From: an uncultured Bacilli bacterium
GTDB lineage: Bacteria > Bacillota_I > Bacilli_A > RF39 > UBA660
Direction of reading: 5' to 3'
Length of the DNA: 7,474 nucleotides
Assembly (NCBI GenBank): GCA_947591175.1
Contig: CANQDB010000063.1
Location: 1-7,474, forward strand
The notes under the pieces were generated by a model, which was not told where the DNA came from, made no database searches, and saw nothing but the letters and a program-made list of their open reading frames with translations. Below, piece by piece: positions 6,051 to 7,474 of the stretch. Each line of letters begins with the position of its first letter. Position 1 is the first letter of the stretch. A program made the translations under genes and the position numbers.

Positions 6051-6079
6051 AAGAATTTGTTGTCAACGAATTCTTTTTT
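6051..6079 (+). terminator. Intrinsic terminator of the tdk unit
   Basis: AAGAATTTGTT (6051-6061) pairs with AACGAATTCTT (6065-6075) through 11 pairs, including one T-G wobble, around the loop GTC. It is followed by a run of T to 6079. It begins 32 nt after the stop of the membrane-protein gene. It is A-T rich, but its geometry is typical. The -35 box of the next promoter lies at the top of this hairpin. Confidence 0.75.
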
Positions 6080-6088
6080 CATTATAAT
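6060..6088 (+). promoter_or_regulatory. Sigma-A-type promoter for ppdK
   Basis: TTGTCA (6060-6065, 5/6) and a perfect TATAAT (6083-6088) are separated by the ideal 17 bp. Transcription should start near 6095, giving a leader of about 35 nt. That leader contains a small inverted repeat AAGC (6098-6101) / GCTT (6108-6111) and the ribosome-binding site AAAGGATGAG before the ATG at 6130. It is the best promoter in the window, in line with a highly expressed metabolic gene. Confidence 0.8.
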
Positions 6089-6129
6089 AAGAAATGAAGC
6101 GCGTATGCTTAATAAGAAAGGATGAGAAA

Positions 6130-7474
6130 ATGAAATACGTTTATTTGTTTACAGAAGGAAATGCAGATATGCGTGAACTTCTTGGTGGTAAAGGTGCTAA
6201 CTTAGCCGAAATGACAAATATTGGCTTGCCTGTTCCTCAAGGATTTACAATCACGACTGAAGCATGTACCCAGTATTACGAGGATGGAAGAGAAATTAAC
6301 CCTGAAATTCAAAGCCAAATTAACGAATACATCGTTAAAATGGAAGAGATTACTGGTAAAAAATTTGGAGATAAAGAAAATCCATTACTAGTATCAGTTC
6401 GTTCAGGAGCAAGAGCTTCTATGCCAGGAATGATGGATACGATTCTTAACTTAGGATTAAATGAGGACGTTGTCAATGTCCTAGCCGAAAAGAGTAATAA
6501 TCCGAGATGGGCATGGGATTGTTATAGAAGATTTATCCAAATGTATTCTGATGTCGTAATGGAAGTAGGTAAGAAATACTTCGAAGAGTTAATCGACAAA
6601 ATGAAAGCTAAAAAAGGTGTTACGCAAGACGTCGAACTAGATGCTGATGATTTAAAAGAATTAGCTAATGAGTTCAAGGCTGAATACAAGAGTAAGATTG
6701 GCTCAGATTTCCCAGATGACCCTAAAGAACAATTAATGGGTGCAATTAAAGCAGTATTCAGATCATGGGATAACCCAAGAGCTAATGTCTATAGAAGAGA
6801 TAACGATATCCCTTATTCTTGGGGAACGGCTGTTAACGTTCAATCGATGGCTTTTGGTAACATGGGTGACGATTGTGGTACCGGAGTTGCCTTTACGAGA
6901 GACCCGGCGACTGGTGAAAAAGGATTATTCGGAGAATTCTTAACGAATGCTCAAGGAGAAGACGTTGTAGCAGGTGTTCGTACGCCAATGAAGATTGCTG
7001 AAATGGAAGAAAAATTCCCAGAAGCCTTTGCTCAATTCAAAGATGTTTGTAAAACTCTAGAAGAACATTATAAAGACATGCAAGATATGGAGTTTACGGT
7101 TGAACATGGAAAACTTTATATGTTACAGACAAGGAATGGTAAACGTACGGCTCAAGCTGCTTTAAAGATTGCTTGTGATTTAGTCGACGAAGGAATGCGT
7201 ACGGAAGAAGAAGCTGTCTTAATGATCGATCCAAGAAACTTAGATACGTTACTACATCCACAATTTGATCAAAAAGTCTTAAAAGAAGTAAAACCAATCG
7301 GTAAAGGTTTAGGAGCATCTCCTGGAGCTGCTTGTGGTCAAGTTGTCTTTACGGCAGAAGACGCTGAAAAGTGGCATGAAAATGGTAAGAAAGTTGTCCT
7401 TGTTAGACTTGAAACTTCACCTGAGGATATTGAAGGAATGAATATTGCTCACGGTATACTTACTATACGTGGTG
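6130..7474 (+). CDS. ppdK: Pyruvate, phosphate dikinase (N-terminal half, cut by window end)
   Basis: Cytoplasmic enzyme interconverting pyruvate + ATP + phosphate and phosphoenolpyruvate + AMP + diphosphate. In anaerobic and fermentative bacteria it works in glycolysis or gluconeogenesis. The first 448 codons are present, with no stop before the edge; the full protein should be about 870-880 residues. The start, MKYVYLFTEGN, matches the family N-terminus, and AAAGGATGAG precedes it. The ATP-grasp domain shows LLGGKGANLAEM (17-28, K21), SVRSGARASMPGMMDT (89-104, R91), RSWDNPRA, TGVAFTR, GEDVVAGVRTP and LQTRNGKRT with E321 and Q333. These align two residues or fewer from Clostridium symbiosum PPDK as I recall it. 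The phosphohistidine domain begins with ASPGAACGQV and runs to GILTIRG at the edge. The catalytic histidine (H455 in C. symbiosum, about 453 here) would fall some five codons past the window. Truncation is by the window only. ATP-grasp relatives such as PEP synthase are less likely, because the motifs are those of PPDK. Confidence 0.97.
   Translation, partial: MKYVYLFTEGNADMRELLGGKGANLAEMTNIGLPVPQGFTITTEACTQYYEDGREINPEIQSQINEYIVKMEEITGKKFGDKENPLLVSVRSGARASMPGMMDTILNLGLNEDVVNVLAEKSNNPRWAWDCYRRFIQMYSDVVMEVGKKYFEELIDKMKAKKGVTQDVELDADDLKELANEFKAEYKSKIGSDFPDDPKEQLMGAIKAVFRSWDNPRANVYRRDNDIPYSWGTAVNVQSMAFGNMGDDCGTGVAFTRDPATGEKGLFGEFLTNAQGEDVVAGVRTPMKIAEMEEKFPEAFAQFKDVCKTLEEHYKDMQDMEFTVEHGKLYMLQTRNGKRTAQAALKIACDLVDEGMRTEEEAVLMIDPRNLDTLLHPQFDQKVLKEVKPIGKGLGASPGAACGQVVFTAEDAEKWHENGKKVVLVRLETSPEDIEGMNIAHGILTIRG

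Noticed and set aside
6096..6112. Possible CcpA (cre) site in the ppdK leader around TGAAGCGCGTATGC
   Set aside because: Key positions of the cre consensus do not match. The partial symmetry is more simply a small chance hairpin.
7094..7318. Open frame on the minus strand inside ppdK
   Set aside because: It lies opposite well-conserved PPDK coding sequence and its translation looks like no protein; it is a shadow frame. The minus frames at 601-783 and 5535-5762 and the plus frame at 6740-6943 were rejected for the same reason.
6130..7474. ppdK as a truncated pseudogene lacking its catalytic histidine
   Set aside because: The frame is intact to the last base, and the histidine is expected about five codons past the edge.
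1..7474. TGA read as tryptophan (Mycoplasma-type code)
   Set aside because: Tryptophan uses TGG wherever checked, and no gene contains an in-frame TGA.

Overview
The window is AT-rich bacterial chromosome, roughly two thirds A+T by eye. It is densely packed with housekeeping genes, all on the + strand. Gene content and order point to a low-GC Gram-positive (Firmicutes/Bacilli or a Mollicutes-related relative): rnhB, topA and xerC lie in the same relative order as the B. subtilis rnhB ... dprA-topA-trmFO-codV(xerC) region. Tryptophan is encoded by TGG wherever I checked, none of the six complete genes ends in TGA, and no gene contains an in-frame TGA. This fits the standard bacterial code rather than the Mycoplasma code. 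Species cannot be set from the sequence alone.

Layout: (1) 1-626, rnhB (RNase HII), whose frame is still open at the left edge. (2) 734-2761, topA (DNA topoisomerase I), with its own promoter and a terminator hairpin whose loop is its stop codon. (3) 2858-3787, an unrecognised 309-residue protein in the place where Bacilli usually carry trmFO, translationally coupled by an 8-bp overlap to xerC (3780-4682). These two form a transcription unit with its own promoter, closed by a long stem-loop that takes in the xerC stop codon. (4) 4755-5348, tdk (thymidine kinase), followed after 22 bp by an unrecognised coiled-coil membrane protein (5371-6018) and a terminator. (5) 6130 to the right edge, the first 448 codons of ppdK (pyruvate, phosphate dikinase), whose promoter -35 box lies inside the preceding terminator hairpin.

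Functionally, rnhB, topA and xerC serve chromosome upkeep: ribonucleotide removal, relaxation of negative supercoils and dimer resolution. tdk salvages thymidine for dTTP. ppdK starts a separate central-metabolism unit. The two unknown genes sit among these and are the main open questions.

I see no rRNA, tRNA, CRISPR array, insertion sequence, phage or recognisable defence system. All intergenic gaps are short (22 to 111 bp) and mostly filled by promoters, ribosome-binding sites and terminators. The points worth a second look are the two unknown proteins, the overlap of terminators with stop codons and a promoter, and a repeat cluster in front of tdk.
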